Source of the DNA: Candidatus Rifleibacteriota bacterium
Lineage (GTDB): Bacteria; Muiribacteriota; Ozemobacteria; Ozemobacterales; Ozemobacteraceae
Direction of reading: 5' to 3'
NCBI GenBank assembly: GCA_015233565.1
Contig: JADFXM010000009.1
Span: 110,698 to 174,697 of the forward strand
DNA length: 64,000 nt
Under the pieces are notes generated by a model that saw only the letters and a program-made list of their open reading frames with translations, did not search any database and had not been told where the DNA came from. Positions 35,344 to 44,478 of this stretch are shown here, one piece after another. Every line of letters begins with the position of its first letter. Position 1 is the first letter of the stretch. The translations under genes and the position numbers were made by a program.

Positions 35344-35745
35344 ATGAAATTCGTTCATCACTACCACAGTAAATGCGAGGGTGTTCGTGCATGCGAGAGA
35401 GTCTGTGCGAAGACTTTTTTTAAAACTGAGGATTCAGCTTTTTCCTCCATTCGGATAGAACCCAAGGGCGGAAGGCACGAAATAAACGTCTGCAACCAGT
35501 GCGGAGCATGCATTAGCGTTTGCCCTGTTGGCGCTCTCAGTAGAAATAAAGCGGGCACCGTAATGGTGAAAAAAGATATTTGCGTTGGTTGCTTCGTATG
35601 TGTAGGTTTCTGTCCAACCGGTTCCATGCGTCGAGCCGAAGGGCAACGAGAACCCTTCAAGTGTGTTTCCTGCGGAGCATGTGTAAAAGCATGTCCAAAT
35701 AAAGCTTTGGTAATCGCCGAAGCAGATTGCTCAACCGAAGCATGA
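35344..35745 (+). CDS. Polyferredoxin-like electron-transfer subunit for AOR
   Basis: A 133-aa protein with three canonical 4Fe-4S motifs: CNQCGACISVCP (about 50-61), CVGCFVCVGFCP (about 80-91) and CVSCGACVKACP (about 106-117). A non-canonical group (CEGVRACERVC) near residues 11-21 may bind another cluster or act structurally. It resembles the small ferredoxin subunits that pass electrons to or from aldehyde:ferredoxin oxidoreductases and HycB-like proteins. It lies 25 bases before the AOR gene, with GGAGCC before its ATG, so a two-subunit enzyme is likely. Substrate of the partner is not known. Confidence 0.85.
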   Translation: MKFVHHYHSKCEGVRACERVCAKTFFKTEDSAFSSIRIEPKGGRHEINVCNQCGACISVCPVGALSRNKAGTVMVKKDICVGCFVCVGFCPTGSMRRAEGQREPFKCVSCGACVKACPNKALVIAEADCSTEA

Positions 35746-35770
35746 AAGAAAAGGAATAAGGAACAAGAAA

Positions 35771-37975
35771 ATGACAACAAATAAAGTGACTCATACTTCT
35801 TACGTTGAAAATGCTTCCACCATGAAGAAAGCCCACAAAATCCTGAAGGAGTATTCCTTTTCTCCAACTCTACCCCAAAAAGGTTACAACGACAGGACTT
35901 TACATATTGATTTGTCGGCTCTTAAGATCTCCGAGAAAAAGGTTACCAAAGAAATGAAAGACCTTTTCGTCGGTGGAAGAGGTTTCGGACTTTGGTATCT
36001 CTGGCAAGCGATTAAACCCACCACGAAATGGAACGATCCTGAAAATGATATCATCATCAGTCCTGGCCCACTCGGGGGAAACACTCAATACCCCGGCTCA
36101 GGAAAATCGTTGGTGGTAACTCTTTCTCCGCTCACCGGAATTCCTATAGATTCGAATGTTGGTGGTTATTTCGGCCCGCTCATGAAATTCTCAGGGTTTG
36201 ATGCAATAGAAATCCAGGGGAAAGCCAAAAAGGACGTAGTTGTATTCATCGACGGCCCAAATGGAAAGATCACTATCGAAGAGGCACCCGATGAAAGTTC
36301 CAATAGCCACATTGCCGCGGAAGTGTTCACACATGAATACGCTACTGATAAAAACGACCTTCGCAATATTTCCGTAGTAGCAGCAGGAACCGGAGCCGAA
36401 AATGGGCTAATCGGATGCCTGAATTTTTCATGGTATGACATTCGCCGAGGCATGACCCGATTGAAACAAGCCGGCAGAGGTGGAATCGGAAGTGTTTTTC
36501 GGGATAAAAAAGTGAAAGCGCTTGTTGTTCGTGGCCCAGTCGTTAAAGGTGACATGAATAACCCCGCAGATTTGAATAGAATTGCAAAAGCGGGAATTAA
36601 AATGCACAAAGAAATCCACGACAACGATGACAAACAGTGCCATATGAGGCGCCAGGGAACCGCCCATCTTGTAGAAATTATGGATGCTTATGATCTTCTT
36701 CCCGTTCACAATTTCCAGTTTGGGAAGCATAAAGACGTTAACAATATTGCATCTCACGTCTGGGACAAACGTTTCAACCAGGGAACAATCGACGGTTGTT
36801 GGTATGGTTGCTCAATGGCATGTTCCAAGGGTGCAGACGGGCACATCGTCAAAACTGGACCCTATAAAGGGGATTCTGTAATAGTTGACGGCCCCGAATA
36901 TGAAACCGCAGCAGGAGTAGGAGCTAACTGCGGAATATTCGATCGCGACTGGCTTCTAGAAGCTAATTTTTACTGCGATACCTATGGTGTTGATACCATT
37001 TCCTTCGGAACTCTTTGCGCATTTCTAATGGAATGCTATCAAAGAGGAATCCTGAACAAAGAACGAACAGAAGGACTGGAACTGAATTTTGGAAACGCAG
37101 AAAGTCAGCTTGAACTTTTGCATCAAATCGGCCGAGGAGAGGGTTTCGGAAAAATTGCCGGCCAGGGAATTGCCAGAATGAAAGTTATCTTTTCAGAAAA
37201 AGGTTGGGGCGACTTTAACTTTCTGAATTCCATCGGAATGGAAGTTAAGGGGCTGGAATATTCCCAATATATGTCCAAGGAATCATTAGCGCAGCAGGGC
37301 GGATACGCTCTGACAAATAAAGGTCCTCAGCACGATGAAGCATGGCTTATTTTCATGGACATGGTCAACAACCAAATTCCGACTTTTGAATTGAAAGCTG
37401 AAGCCTTGCATTATTTTCCATTGTTCAGAACCTGGTTCGGCTTAAACGGGCTTTGCAAACTTCCCTGGAATGACGTCGAACCGGTTGACAATTTTCGCCA
37501 TCCACCTGCAGAAGCCGCTAAAGTCCCCGAACATGTACAGAATTACTGCGAACTCTTTGCCGGAATCACCGGCCGGGAATTAACAAGAGCTCAATTGATC
37601 GAAATGTCAGAATCGGTGTATAACTTCCAACGTGTTTTTAATATTCGCATGGGCAAAGGGCTCAGAAAGCATGATATTCCACCCTATCGCTCTCAGGGGC
37701 CCGTAACAAAAGAGGAATATGAATCACGGGCTGAACGATACGATAAACAAATGAAAGAAACCCTGAATATTGACCCCACCGGGAAATCTGTGGATGAGAA
37801 AATTGCGATCCTGAGAAAATATCGTGAAGATCGATATCAACAGCTTGTCGACGCAGTGTACAAACGACGTGGTTGGACTGAAAATGGAGTCCCGACGCTT
37901 GAAACATTGAAGAAACTGAGAATCGATTTTCCTGAAGTTTTGGATGTTGTGAAGCCTTTCCTTTCCGGAAATTAG
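35771..37975 (+). CDS. aor: Tungsten-dependent aldehyde ferredoxin oxidoreductase family
   Basis: A 734-aa protein of the AOR family, which oxidises aldehydes to acids (or runs backwards) using a bis-tungstopterin and a 4Fe-4S cluster. GGRGFGLWYLW (about 65-75) and the PGPLGG then PGSGKSL segment bind the pterin. Cluster ligands are Cys343, Cys347, Cys351 in CWYGCSMAC (Cx3Cx3C) and Cys562 in GLCKLPWND; the Cx3C spacing differs from the Cx2Cx3C of the archaeal prototype but I have seen it in other bacterial members. Later blocks ETAAGVGANCGIFD and DTYGVDTISFG are typical. An in-frame Met18 is another possible start. It is followed by cofactor genes (MoaD-like, MobB-like, MoeA), fitting a metal-cofactor operon. 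Confidence 0.9.
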   Translation: MTTNKVTHTSYVENASTMKKAHKILKEYSFSPTLPQKGYNDRTLHIDLSALKISEKKVTKEMKDLFVGGRGFGLWYLWQAIKPTTKWNDPENDIIISPGPLGGNTQYPGSGKSLVVTLSPLTGIPIDSNVGGYFGPLMKFSGFDAIEIQGKAKKDVVVFIDGPNGKITIEEAPDESSNSHIAAEVFTHEYATDKNDLRNISVVAAGTGAENGLIGCLNFSWYDIRRGMTRLKQAGRGGIGSVFRDKKVKALVVRGPVVKGDMNNPADLNRIAKAGIKMHKEIHDNDDKQCHMRRQGTAHLVEIMDAYDLLPVHNFQFGKHKDVNNIASHVWDKRFNQGTIDGCWYGCSMACSKGADGHIVKTGPYKGDSVIVDGPEYETAAGVGANCGIFDRDWLLEANFYCDTYGVDTISFGTLCAFLMECYQRGILNKERTEGLELNFGNAESQLELLHQIGRGEGFGKIAGQGIARMKVIFSEKGWGDFNFLNSIGMEVKGLEYSQYMSKESLAQQGGYALTNKGPQHDEAWLIFMDMVNNQIPTFELKAEALHYFPLFRTWFGLNGLCKLPWNDVEPVDNFRHPPAEAAKVPEHVQNYCELFAGITGRELTRAQLIEMSESVYNFQRVFNIRMGKGLRKHDIPPYRSQGPVTKEEYESRAERYDKQMKETLNIDPTGKSVDEKIAILRKYREDRYQQLVDAVYKRRGWTENGVPTLETLKKLRIDFPEVLDVVKPFLSGN

Positions 37976-38007
37976 CTTCCACAAAAAATCGTGATTCCTG
38001 TTCAATC

Positions 38008-38079
38008 ATACGAGTGGTCGAGTGGCAATTGTCGAGTGACAAGTACTCTCTATTGTGGAAATCCTACGACCACTCGTAT
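38008..38079. repeat. 13-bp perfect inverted repeat with 46-base loop
   Basis: ATACGAGTGGTCG (38008-38020) and its exact complement CGACCACTCGTAT (38067-38079) flank a 46-base loop. The sequence GTCGAGTG occurs twice inside the left half and loop. It lies 33 bases past the AOR stop, in the gap before the MoaD-like gene, and could be an attenuator or a small mobile remnant. Confidence 0.5.
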
Positions 38080-38147
38080 TCTTCTGGGAATGACATAATC
38101 CTTTAGTTTCAAAATGTTGCTGGTGGTACAATTTCCGAGGAGGTACC

Positions 38148-38345
38148 ATGATTCAAGTAAACGGACAACCTTCCGAATATGTTCCGGAAATGACTATCAG
38201 AGATGTTCTCAAAAGACATCAATTTATTTTTCCACTTCTCATAATCAAATTAAACGGGGAGTTTGTACCCCGCGAAAAATATGACACTACGAAAGTAAAT
38301 GATAATTCTGAAGTCTATGTGCTGCATCTTATGAGTGGGGGGTGA
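38148..38345 (+). CDS. MoaD/ThiS-like sulfur-carrier protein
   Basis: A 65-aa beta-grasp protein: MIQVNGQPSEYV, a central RDVLKRH helix, IIKLNGEFVPRE and the C-terminal LHLMSGG. The Gly-Gly end is the site of adenylylation and thiocarboxylation in MoaD and ThiS. ThiS and MoaD are hard to separate by eye; the AOR and moeA neighbours favour a molybdopterin/tungstopterin role. A GGAGG site lies before the ATG. No moaE or thiG is adjacent. It is 3 bases before the next small gene. Confidence 0.7.
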   Translation: MIQVNGQPSEYVPEMTIRDVLKRHQFIFPLLIIKLNGEFVPREKYDTTKVNDNSEVYVLHLMSGG

Positions 38346-38348
38346 ATA

Positions 38349-38531
38349 GTGAACACCGAAGCAAAAGATCGGATCATCCATGAATCCGGATTTGAAAATG
38401 GGAAGAAACGACTTCCTTGTCCTTGTGCTTTCAACATTTCACAAGAACTTAACATAAGTCTCAAGGAAATCGGGGAAATATGCGAATCCCTTGGAATCAA
38501 AATTTCTTCATGCCAACTGGGATGCTTTTAA
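38349..38531 (+). CDS. 60-aa Cys-containing protein of the AOR/MoaD neighbourhood
   Basis: A 60-aa GTG-start protein. The central CPCAFNIS is followed by a helix with LKEIGEICESLGIKI and a final CQLGCF. I recognise small proteins with a C-P-C or similar pair, a V-x-E-(I/V)-G helix and a C-Q-L-G-C-F ending from bacterial AOR or MoaD gene clusters, without a named function. Four cysteines could bind a metal or an iron-sulfur cluster. It begins 3 bases after the MoaD-like stop and ends 62 bases before the MobB-like gene. Low-resolution call, but the ending is distinctive. Confidence 0.6.
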   Translation: MNTEAKDRIIHESGFENGKKRLPCPCAFNISQELNISLKEIGEICESLGIKISSCQLGCF

Positions 38532-38593
38532 TCCTATGAACTGATGAAATGAACTAAAGTCCAATCTATCAAACATGAAATAGAGTAGTACAA

Positions 38594-39088
38594 ATGAAAA
38601 TAATTGTCGTTTCCGGTTCGGCCAGTAAAATCGGCAAGACAACTCTTGTCAGGAAAATAATTGAATCGCTTCTTCCAGCAAAAGTTGAATCTGTAAAACT
38701 CGGACACGGAAAACAAAAAATTGAAAAAAGTGGAACTTTCTTTCATGAGTTATCTGAAGGGTTAAAGCATATTGAACAGATAGTACAATCTCAAAGTCAT
38801 GATTATCTGGTAATTGAAAGCAATTCTGTTTATCGATACCTTAAACCGGACGTCGGAATTTTTCTTTTTGCTCCATTCAAACCTGAAAAAGAGTCCGCTT
38901 CCTTCGCCAAACAAAATTCTGACATCGTCCTTGACTCTTCTTTTGACCCATTGTTGGCAAAACTAATACTATTCGAAAGATTAGGGAATGACTTGATTCT
39001 TTCAGCGATAAAAAAACAAAACATGTTTTTAACAAACTGTACAAAGAGTCAAACCTCGCCTTTACTTCCAAATGCAATTGAATCCTGA
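38594..39088 (+). CDS. MobB-like P-loop protein (cofactor nucleotide step)
   Basis: A 164-aa P-loop protein. GSASKIGKTTLVRK near residues 7-20 is Walker A. The rest is short and lacks the full MobB set but has VIESNSVYRYLKPDVGIF near 75-95, a segment in the position of the MobB acidic strand. MobB assists formation of molybdopterin guanine dinucleotide. Between the MoaD-like/Cys-protein genes and moeA (overlapping it by 17 bases), a cofactor-related role is likely. Whether it uses GTP is inference. Confidence 0.6.
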   Translation: MKIIVVSGSASKIGKTTLVRKIIESLLPAKVESVKLGHGKQKIEKSGTFFHELSEGLKHIEQIVQSQSHDYLVIESNSVYRYLKPDVGIFLFAPFKPEKESASFAKQNSDIVLDSSFDPLLAKLILFERLGNDLILSAIKKQNMFLTNCTKSQTSPLLPNAIES

Positions 39089-40262
39089 AAAATTGATCAG
39101 CCCTGAAAAAGCCCTTGAGATTATTCTCGAGGATGTACAATTAACTTCCGTGAGAAATACAGCGGTTGTTGATTCGTTATTCCGCGTCCTGGCGAAAGAT
39201 GTCTTCTCAGCGGTTAATTTGCCGCCCTACAACAAAGCCGCCATGGATGGCTATGCTTATCAGAAGGACGATGAATCGACAAATTATCACATTGTTGAGA
39301 CTATTCCAGCAGGTCATGTCCCTCTAAAATCCATCTCCAAAGGTCATTGTTCAAAAATCATGACAGGAGGAATGGTTCCCAAAGGAGCTGACAGAATTAT
39401 TCCATTTGAGAGAGCTTTTGAAAAGAATGGTTTCATGACAATCTGCAAAATCGATCATGGAAAGCATATTTGCGCTATCGGAGAAAATATTACCAAAGGT
39501 GAAATGGTGTTTTCCAAGGGAACATTTCTTAGACCTCAGGAAATCGCAACGCTTTCCGCAATCGGCTTGAACGAAGTTTTCACGCATTTTCCCCCGAAGT
39601 TGGGAATCATCTCGACAGGTTCTGAAATAATCGGAGCAGGTTGCCATTTGAAACCTGGTACAATTTATGACAGCAATGGTCCACAATTGTTAAATCAGGC
39701 TAGAGCCTTGAGCATTCCAGCTAAATATTATGGAATCTGTGAAGATGACCCTTCCCAGCTGGAAAAGTTTCTAAGCGTTGGAATAGACCAAAATGAGCTT
39801 TTAATCATAACGGGAGGAGTTTCAAAGGGCGACTTTGACTTTATTCCTGGAGTTTTGAAGTCCCTTAAAACCGAAATAAAATTTGAGCAGGTTGAAATTA
39901 AACCCGGGCGCCCGATGATTTTTGGAAAGAACAAAAAATGTTTTATTTTTGGACTTCCTGGAAATCCTGTAGCAACTTTCATTCTTTTTGAAATATTTGT
40001 AAAGCCCCTGGCTCTGCGTTTAATGGGTCATCACTATCAACCCAGAATCTCAAAATGGGAGTTGGGTGAAAAAATTGTCCGAAAGAAAGCTGATCGTCAC
40101 GAATACTTCCCGGTAAAAATTGTCGAGGATAAAGCATACCCATTGAGAGCGAATGGCCCATCACACATCAACCTGATGTGTCAGGCATCCGGCCTCATAT
40201 GCATGGAAAAGGGAATCGAAGTTTTTGAAAAAAACACTCTTGTCGCAATGCGTGAAATTTAG
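39072..40262 (+). CDS. moeA: MoeA-type molybdenum/tungsten insertion enzyme
   Basis: A 396-aa protein of the gephyrin-E/MoeA family. PPYNKAAMDGYAY (about 46-58) is the substrate-binding loop of domain III; MTGGMVPKGADRII near 98-111, KLGIISTGSEIIG near 176-188, ITGGVSKGDFDF near 238-249 and FGLPGNPVATFIL near 294-306 are the other signature blocks. MoeA inserts molybdate or tungstate into adenylylated pterin. With the AOR at the head of the region, tungsten delivery is a fair inference but the metal cannot be read. It overlaps the MobB-like gene and is the last gene of this cluster. Confidence 0.93.
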   Translation: MQLNPEKLISPEKALEIILEDVQLTSVRNTAVVDSLFRVLAKDVFSAVNLPPYNKAAMDGYAYQKDDESTNYHIVETIPAGHVPLKSISKGHCSKIMTGGMVPKGADRIIPFERAFEKNGFMTICKIDHGKHICAIGENITKGEMVFSKGTFLRPQEIATLSAIGLNEVFTHFPPKLGIISTGSEIIGAGCHLKPGTIYDSNGPQLLNQARALSIPAKYYGICEDDPSQLEKFLSVGIDQNELLIITGGVSKGDFDFIPGVLKSLKTEIKFEQVEIKPGRPMIFGKNKKCFIFGLPGNPVATFILFEIFVKPLALRLMGHHYQPRISKWELGEKIVRKKADRHEYFPVKIVEDKAYPLRANGPSHINLMCQASGLICMEKGIEVFEKNTLVAMREI

Positions 40263-40475
40263 AGAATTTAACGAGACTGTATGAAAGTAGCTGATTAGTT
40301 GTCTTCAAAACCTGTTTTAAAACAGAGATTTAAGGGAACTAGCCGTAAACTTTTTCCTTTCACACTAAAATTGTCTCCTCTGGCTTTTTTTTAAAAATTA
40401 TTTCAGCGAATTTGCTGGGTCAATTTAACCCTTAAGCAATTCTCGATGAGCCGCTGCGATTGCTTTTGAGAGCCA

Positions 40476-40572
40476 TTTTGAGCCATGGTCAAAAAACTAA
40501 TTATTCCGATAAGTTTCGTAGCAAAAATCTGTAATAGCTATATTTTGCGAAAAAACTCACCGATAATTGCTG
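40476..40572 (+). repeat. Dispersed repeat D, copy 1
   Basis: A stretch whose reverse complement recurs at 63529-63626 with about 90 percent identity: it includes AATTATTCCGATAAGTTTCG and GTAATAGCTATATTTTGCGA. It fills much of the 327-base gap between moeA and the next gene. I see no gene or terminator in the remainder of that gap. Confidence 0.6.
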
Positions 40573-40625
40573 TAACCCTTAAATAAATTTTGAAAAAAAA
40601 AGTGGTTGGTGTATCATGGATATTT

Positions 40626-41804
40626 ATGACTGAAAAACCACAAGAAATTCCGAGTTCTGACCCAAACCCTCAACTCACAGCTTCTCCGGACTTGTTTCAG
40701 GCAAACCCCGTATTAAGAGGAATCGGGTTTCTCCTTTCCCTCCTGATATTTCAGATGGTTTTCAAAACCACTTTTCTGTTATTACTGGAAAGGCCACGAA
40801 TAGCAATTTTAGCCTTCATTGCAGTGTTGTCCATTCTTGCGCAAGTTGCAGTCATCTTTTCAGATATTCTTCTTCTACGTTTTAACTACCGATACCCTGG
40901 TGTATTACTGTGGGCACAACCAATTTCGATTCTCACAGTCTCATATTCTTTTTTCCTGATTCTGATTGCCGGTATTCCAAGGATTTTTGGGAGAGCCTTC
41001 TGGTCATCGCTACTTGATTTAAATGCAAAGTGCGTTACCTCTTTCTTCTCAACACTTGTGGGAGCCATTTCTCTCTATGTCCTGTTTTCGATTCTTGTGG
41101 CTGCCGGAAGACTGGTCAAATCAATTTTATTAAAAACAATTCAAAATTTCGCAAAAATGCATGGGGAAGACGAGGAATTAAAGGACATTCAGAATAAAAC
41201 CAGAAAAGTGAATCGAATTGCGTTTTACATTTTTCTAGGTTTATTGTTGCTGACAGCTAGTTGGACCGTTTTCTTCAAACCCGAAACGATCTTGTACTTG
41301 CGTGCGCAGATACAACTTCAGACTATGATCCACCCGGAGGCTGCACTTGCTGCGTTCAAGCAAATCCAAACGAAATTCCCTAACTATGAATATCTTGATA
41401 CCATTGAATTCAGATGTTCCTGGATAAAAGACCGGCGGATAAAGAATTACAGTGAAGCAGCGATAGATTATGAAGATTTTCTCAAGAAATATGGCTATGA
41501 AAACATCTGGAGTGAAGATGCCATTACCAACCTCATCAGAATTAAGCAGGATAAACTGAATGACCCAGTGGGAGTATTAAGCCTGGTGGATTTATATCAA
41601 AAGTATTTTCCCACCGGACATTTCGGCCCGCACATTGTTCTGTACAAGATTAGAGCCTTGCGGGACGTCAAAAAAGAAAAAGAGGCCAACGAACTTTTAG
41701 CATCATCTTTGGAAAAGTACAAAACCACAAACTTGATACTCTATGACAATGAAGATGATTACGTTGGCTCGATATCATTCACTGCCGCAGCGAAGGTGCT
41801 TTAA
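40626..41804 (+). CDS. Membrane protein with C-terminal TPR-like region
   Basis: I start at ATG 40626 (392 aa); the frame also has an upstream TTG at 40590 with no better ribosome site. Five or so membrane helices: near 35-60 (IGFLLSLLIFQMVFKT), 60-90 (IAILAFIAVLSILAQVAVIF), 100-130 (ILTVSYSFFLILIAGIP), 145-175 (ISLYVLFSILVAAGRLV) and about 200-225 (FYIFLGLLLLTASWTVFF). The remaining 165 residues are helical, with AALAAFKQIQTKFPNYEYLD and YSEAAIDYEDFLKKYGYE, the alternating pattern of tetratricopeptide repeats as in BamD/YbgF-type proteins. Function is unknown; it may sense or scaffold at the inner membrane. Confidence 0.6.
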   Translation: MTEKPQEIPSSDPNPQLTASPDLFQANPVLRGIGFLLSLLIFQMVFKTTFLLLLERPRIAILAFIAVLSILAQVAVIFSDILLLRFNYRYPGVLLWAQPISILTVSYSFFLILIAGIPRIFGRAFWSSLLDLNAKCVTSFFSTLVGAISLYVLFSILVAAGRLVKSILLKTIQNFAKMHGEDEELKDIQNKTRKVNRIAFYIFLGLLLLTASWTVFFKPETILYLRAQIQLQTMIHPEAALAAFKQIQTKFPNYEYLDTIEFRCSWIKDRRIKNYSEAAIDYEDFLKKYGYENIWSEDAITNLIRIKQDKLNDPVGVLSLVDLYQKYFPTGHFGPHIVLYKIRALRDVKKEKEANELLASSLEKYKTTNLILYDNEDDYVGSISFTAAAKVL

Positions 41805-41810
41805 CGGGTC

Positions 41811-41928
41811 TGTCGAAAAATGCCCTATTTTTCATGCTTTTATGTCCCGGTTCAAATTTCCGCCTCGCTTTTTGGCATCAACAGCGAGCCACTTTGTAAC
41901 GAACAAAATGTTCCGAAGGTTTTCAACA
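41811..41928. repeat. MITE-like repeat A, copy 1 (decayed right end)
   Basis: A 118-bp element beginning TGTCGAAAAAT and ending in the degenerate AGGTTTTCAACA. A second copy at 49632-49748 shares the core CATCAACAGCGAG and most of the sequence. It begins 7 bases after the upstream stop codon. Neither copy carries a gene. Confidence 0.65.
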
Positions 41929-42248
41929 GCTTCTAATTTCGATTTTCATTCAAGATGATGCTTATTAGAGTTTTTCTAATTTGCAATTTTCGCCAACTGT
42001 ACCAAGTTGCCCTTGGTTAAGAAAGGTCTATTCTCAGATTTCCGTGGGCACATAGGAGCAGAGTACAAATCACTGTAGAGCCGATTTGAACGAAACTTGT
42101 TTTAACACTAGGTTTCGTTCCGAAGAAGCCCTATTTTTTGGAATTTCCGCAATCCAAGAGCCGATGATGACCGCTGAGCAAAGTCAAAGGGACCAACCAT
42201 CAGTTTTACTTAGTCTTTCAGTGATCTCGCCACCTGAAAATCTGCGTG
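41929..42248. other. Intergenic, nothing identified
   Basis: About 320 bases after repeat A copy 1 and before the end of the radical SAM gene. A 73-codon frame at 42086-42307 runs into that gene on the other strand and has no family signature. Confidence 0.3.
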
Positions 42249-43805
42249 TCAGGGATGGTACCAGTCCTGGCAGTTCATACATGGTTCAGTTGTCAATTCA
42301 CCATTAATATGGGAAAGCCGGAAATTTGCCTGTTTTTCCCAGATATCAGTGGGATCTTCTTTAAATACATCGCCCATTGCATACCGGCCATTCACGTCAA
42401 ACGGACAAATTGTAACTCTTCCGTCGCTCAGCAGGTGAAAACCCAGTAACGCATGTTTGCATAGCTTTCTCTTGAGAGGAGTGTATCTTATTTTTCCCGG
42501 GTATTCGATCTCTCCGAGAAAATCGCTTGCACCGATAATTTGAAACCATGAAACCGCTTCTTTAATTCCTTCAGAATCAGGAGTGAAGAAGAAATTTCCG
42601 AACGGGGATTGGCATTTTTCTTTCCAGTGACAAAGAAAAGCGGTGGAAAAGGTTTCATTCAGACGATGTTTCGCAAAACTGATCCCAAGTTCAGGATTAC
42701 TTCTTCCAAATTGAGATTTCTCAAGGTGAATCAGGTTGATGCATTCAAGAATTTGTTCCCAGGAACATCCTGGGCGCAAGATAGTGAAAAGTTCCAGGTC
42801 ATTCGCATCCAAACTCATTCGAAAATGAGTAACAGCCGGCCAGTTGAAATCTTTTGGAGGGGCCTCTAAGACACCTGAGTTAATCTGAACAATTTTCCCC
42901 GAAATTTCCGGCAACTCCACAAACTGTTTGAAATCCGGATTAATAAATGGTTCACCAATTCCCGAAAATAAAATTTCCGCATCCTTTAATTTTTCGAATG
43001 CAGAAGCAACTTTCCTAAATCCATCAAGAGAAAGATTTAAACGATTCCTGGTTTGAGTGGGGTAAGGACAACCAAAACATTTAGAATTACAACAATTTGA
43101 GGGTTCTATGTATAATCTTGAGGGTCCAAAGTCAGTGAACAGCTTTTTCCACTTTGGATTTTTGATCCAATCGGAATAAGAAAATGCATTAGAGACAAAA
43201 TCAGGTGGTAAGCATTCGGATAAAACCTTGTGAGTACGCAAATTATTAAATCGCAAATCTGCAGAAAAATCCGTACAATCTCTGGGAGCATGGAAATATC
43301 CGACTTTGAATGGATACAATGGTTTTTTCAATGCCCAATACAAACCACCCCTTTTTTTCATCAGGTCCGGGTGTTTACTCTGAAGCCCTTCGAGGACTTC
43401 CAGTCGAATAATCGCCCAATTTGCACCAGGTTGAAGATCGGCTGAAAAGGTAGCATCAAAAGTTTCTTCGAGGTGAAACTTAAGTGATTCACCAATCCTT
43501 TTCGCGTCAACCAAAAGATTCGTCACTGGTACAACTATCGCATGATCGAGCTTTTCGTTTCGCAGCGCTTCCAGAAGCTGAATTCCGGTGCATTCTGCAA
43601 TTCCTTCATCGAGAGCAAAGCCCCACTTTTCAGGATTCCAGGAGTCTGGTCTTTCCACTATCGATGAATAAGGAAAAATTCGAATTGCTAATTTTAGCCC
43701 ACTGGCAATCTTTGAAAAATCACTTTCAATTTCCAGATCCGTAGCTGAAAAAAACAATTTTCCAACTCCAGGAATAAGCTTTAACCTGGAAGACAAGATT
43801 GACAA
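42249..43805 (-). CDS. Radical SAM/SPASM protein with NTP-transferase-like N-terminus
   Basis: A 518-aa protein from a TTG; the frame is open upstream to 43913 without ATG or GTG, so the start is uncertain. The N-terminal 240 residues have a Rossmann-like layout (ALDEGIAECTGIQLLEALRN, HAIVVPVTNLLVD), recalling the nucleotidyltransferase part of spiro-SPASM proteins. The radical SAM domain begins with EPSNCCNSKCFGCPY; the C-N-S-K-C-F-G-C residues fit CX3CX2C binding of the 4Fe-4S cluster and S-adenosylmethionine. A C-terminal SPASM region has CKHALLGFHLLSDGRVTICPFD and a final CMNCQDW, with extra cysteines for auxiliary clusters. Substrate is unknown; peptide modification is the usual SPASM role. 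The neighbours give no clue. Confidence 0.75.
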   Translation of the reverse strand: MSILSSRLKLIPGVGKLFFSATDLEIESDFSKIASGLKLAIRIFPYSSIVERPDSWNPEKWGFALDEGIAECTGIQLLEALRNEKLDHAIVVPVTNLLVDAKRIGESLKFHLEETFDATFSADLQPGANWAIIRLEVLEGLQSKHPDLMKKRGGLYWALKKPLYPFKVGYFHAPRDCTDFSADLRFNNLRTHKVLSECLPPDFVSNAFSYSDWIKNPKWKKLFTDFGPSRLYIEPSNCCNSKCFGCPYPTQTRNRLNLSLDGFRKVASAFEKLKDAEILFSGIGEPFINPDFKQFVELPEISGKIVQINSGVLEAPPKDFNWPAVTHFRMSLDANDLELFTILRPGCSWEQILECINLIHLEKSQFGRSNPELGISFAKHRLNETFSTAFLCHWKEKCQSPFGNFFFTPDSEGIKEAVSWFQIIGASDFLGEIEYPGKIRYTPLKRKLCKHALLGFHLLSDGRVTICPFDVNGRYAMGDVFKEDPTDIWEKQANFRLSHINGELTTEPCMNCQDWYHP

Positions 43806-44050
43806 GGGATTTCCCGAATTCCCAACATCAGAAGCGGGGCGGATTAAATCTTTATAAGGGGGCCGATGCCCGGACGAATAAATTAATAACCCTGTAGCTA
43901 TGACAGTTCTCCGTTAAAGACAGATATGTTACAGTTATCGACACTGTAGCATTTCAGCCGATAATTATTTTCCAGCCATTTGCTTCAATTGTGTTAATTC
44001 CTTCATTCATTATGATGGACTCATCTACACACAATTTATTTTATAACTTT

Positions 44051-44076
44051 GGTCGTTTCGACTCCGCTCAACGACC
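44051..44076. repeat. Short palindromic repeat, second copy
   Basis: GGTCGT at 44051 and ACGACC ending 44076 pair around TTCGACTCCGCTCA. The core matches, in inverse orientation, the palindrome at 17916-17942. Confidence 0.5.
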
Positions 44077-44153
44077 GCCTCGTCAAGTTTCTTTTTCGGT
44101 AAATTTGCTACACTCTCCAATTATCTCATATTGAACCAATTCGATAACGCGGG

Positions 44154-44273
44154 CAAGCTGTTAAAAATTAGGGCAATTCATGAAAGTACAACACATAAAA
44201 ACCCAACTGACAAACATTTGTGATGTTTTTCACTTCATTTTTTCGCCGATTTTTGATAATTTTTCACACCTTC
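44154..44273. repeat. MITE-like repeat B, copy 1
   Basis: A 120-bp element with imperfect terminal inverted repeats: CAAGCTGTTAAAAATTA at the left and ATAATTTTTCACACCTTC at the right. It shares TTCRTGAAAGTACAACAC and much of its interior with 47972-48090, in the same direction. The two copies flank the PKD lipoprotein gene. Confidence 0.65.
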
Positions 44274-44380
44274 GGGTTAGATGCGCTCTACGCCATTTTC
44301 AAGGATGGCATTGACTGGTTTTTCACATTACCCCGTTATATTAAAATGTTACCATAAATAGAACCTTTTGCGTAATTTAT

Positions 44381-44478
44381 TAAAATCATTAATTACGAGG
44401 AAATTTGGTGTATATAAGTGCTTTGAAATGCTGATTTCATGTTTTGCATTTTCGTAAATTTTGAAGTTGTGCAAGCAG
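44381..44478. repeat. Repeat C, short relative
   Basis: TAAAATCATTAATTA (44381-44395) is identical to 55582-55596, and the stretch near 44440-44474 (TGTTTTGCATTTTCG then TGTGCAA) resembles 55793-55827. It looks like a shortened version of the 260-bp repeat at 55.6 kb. Confidence 0.5.
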
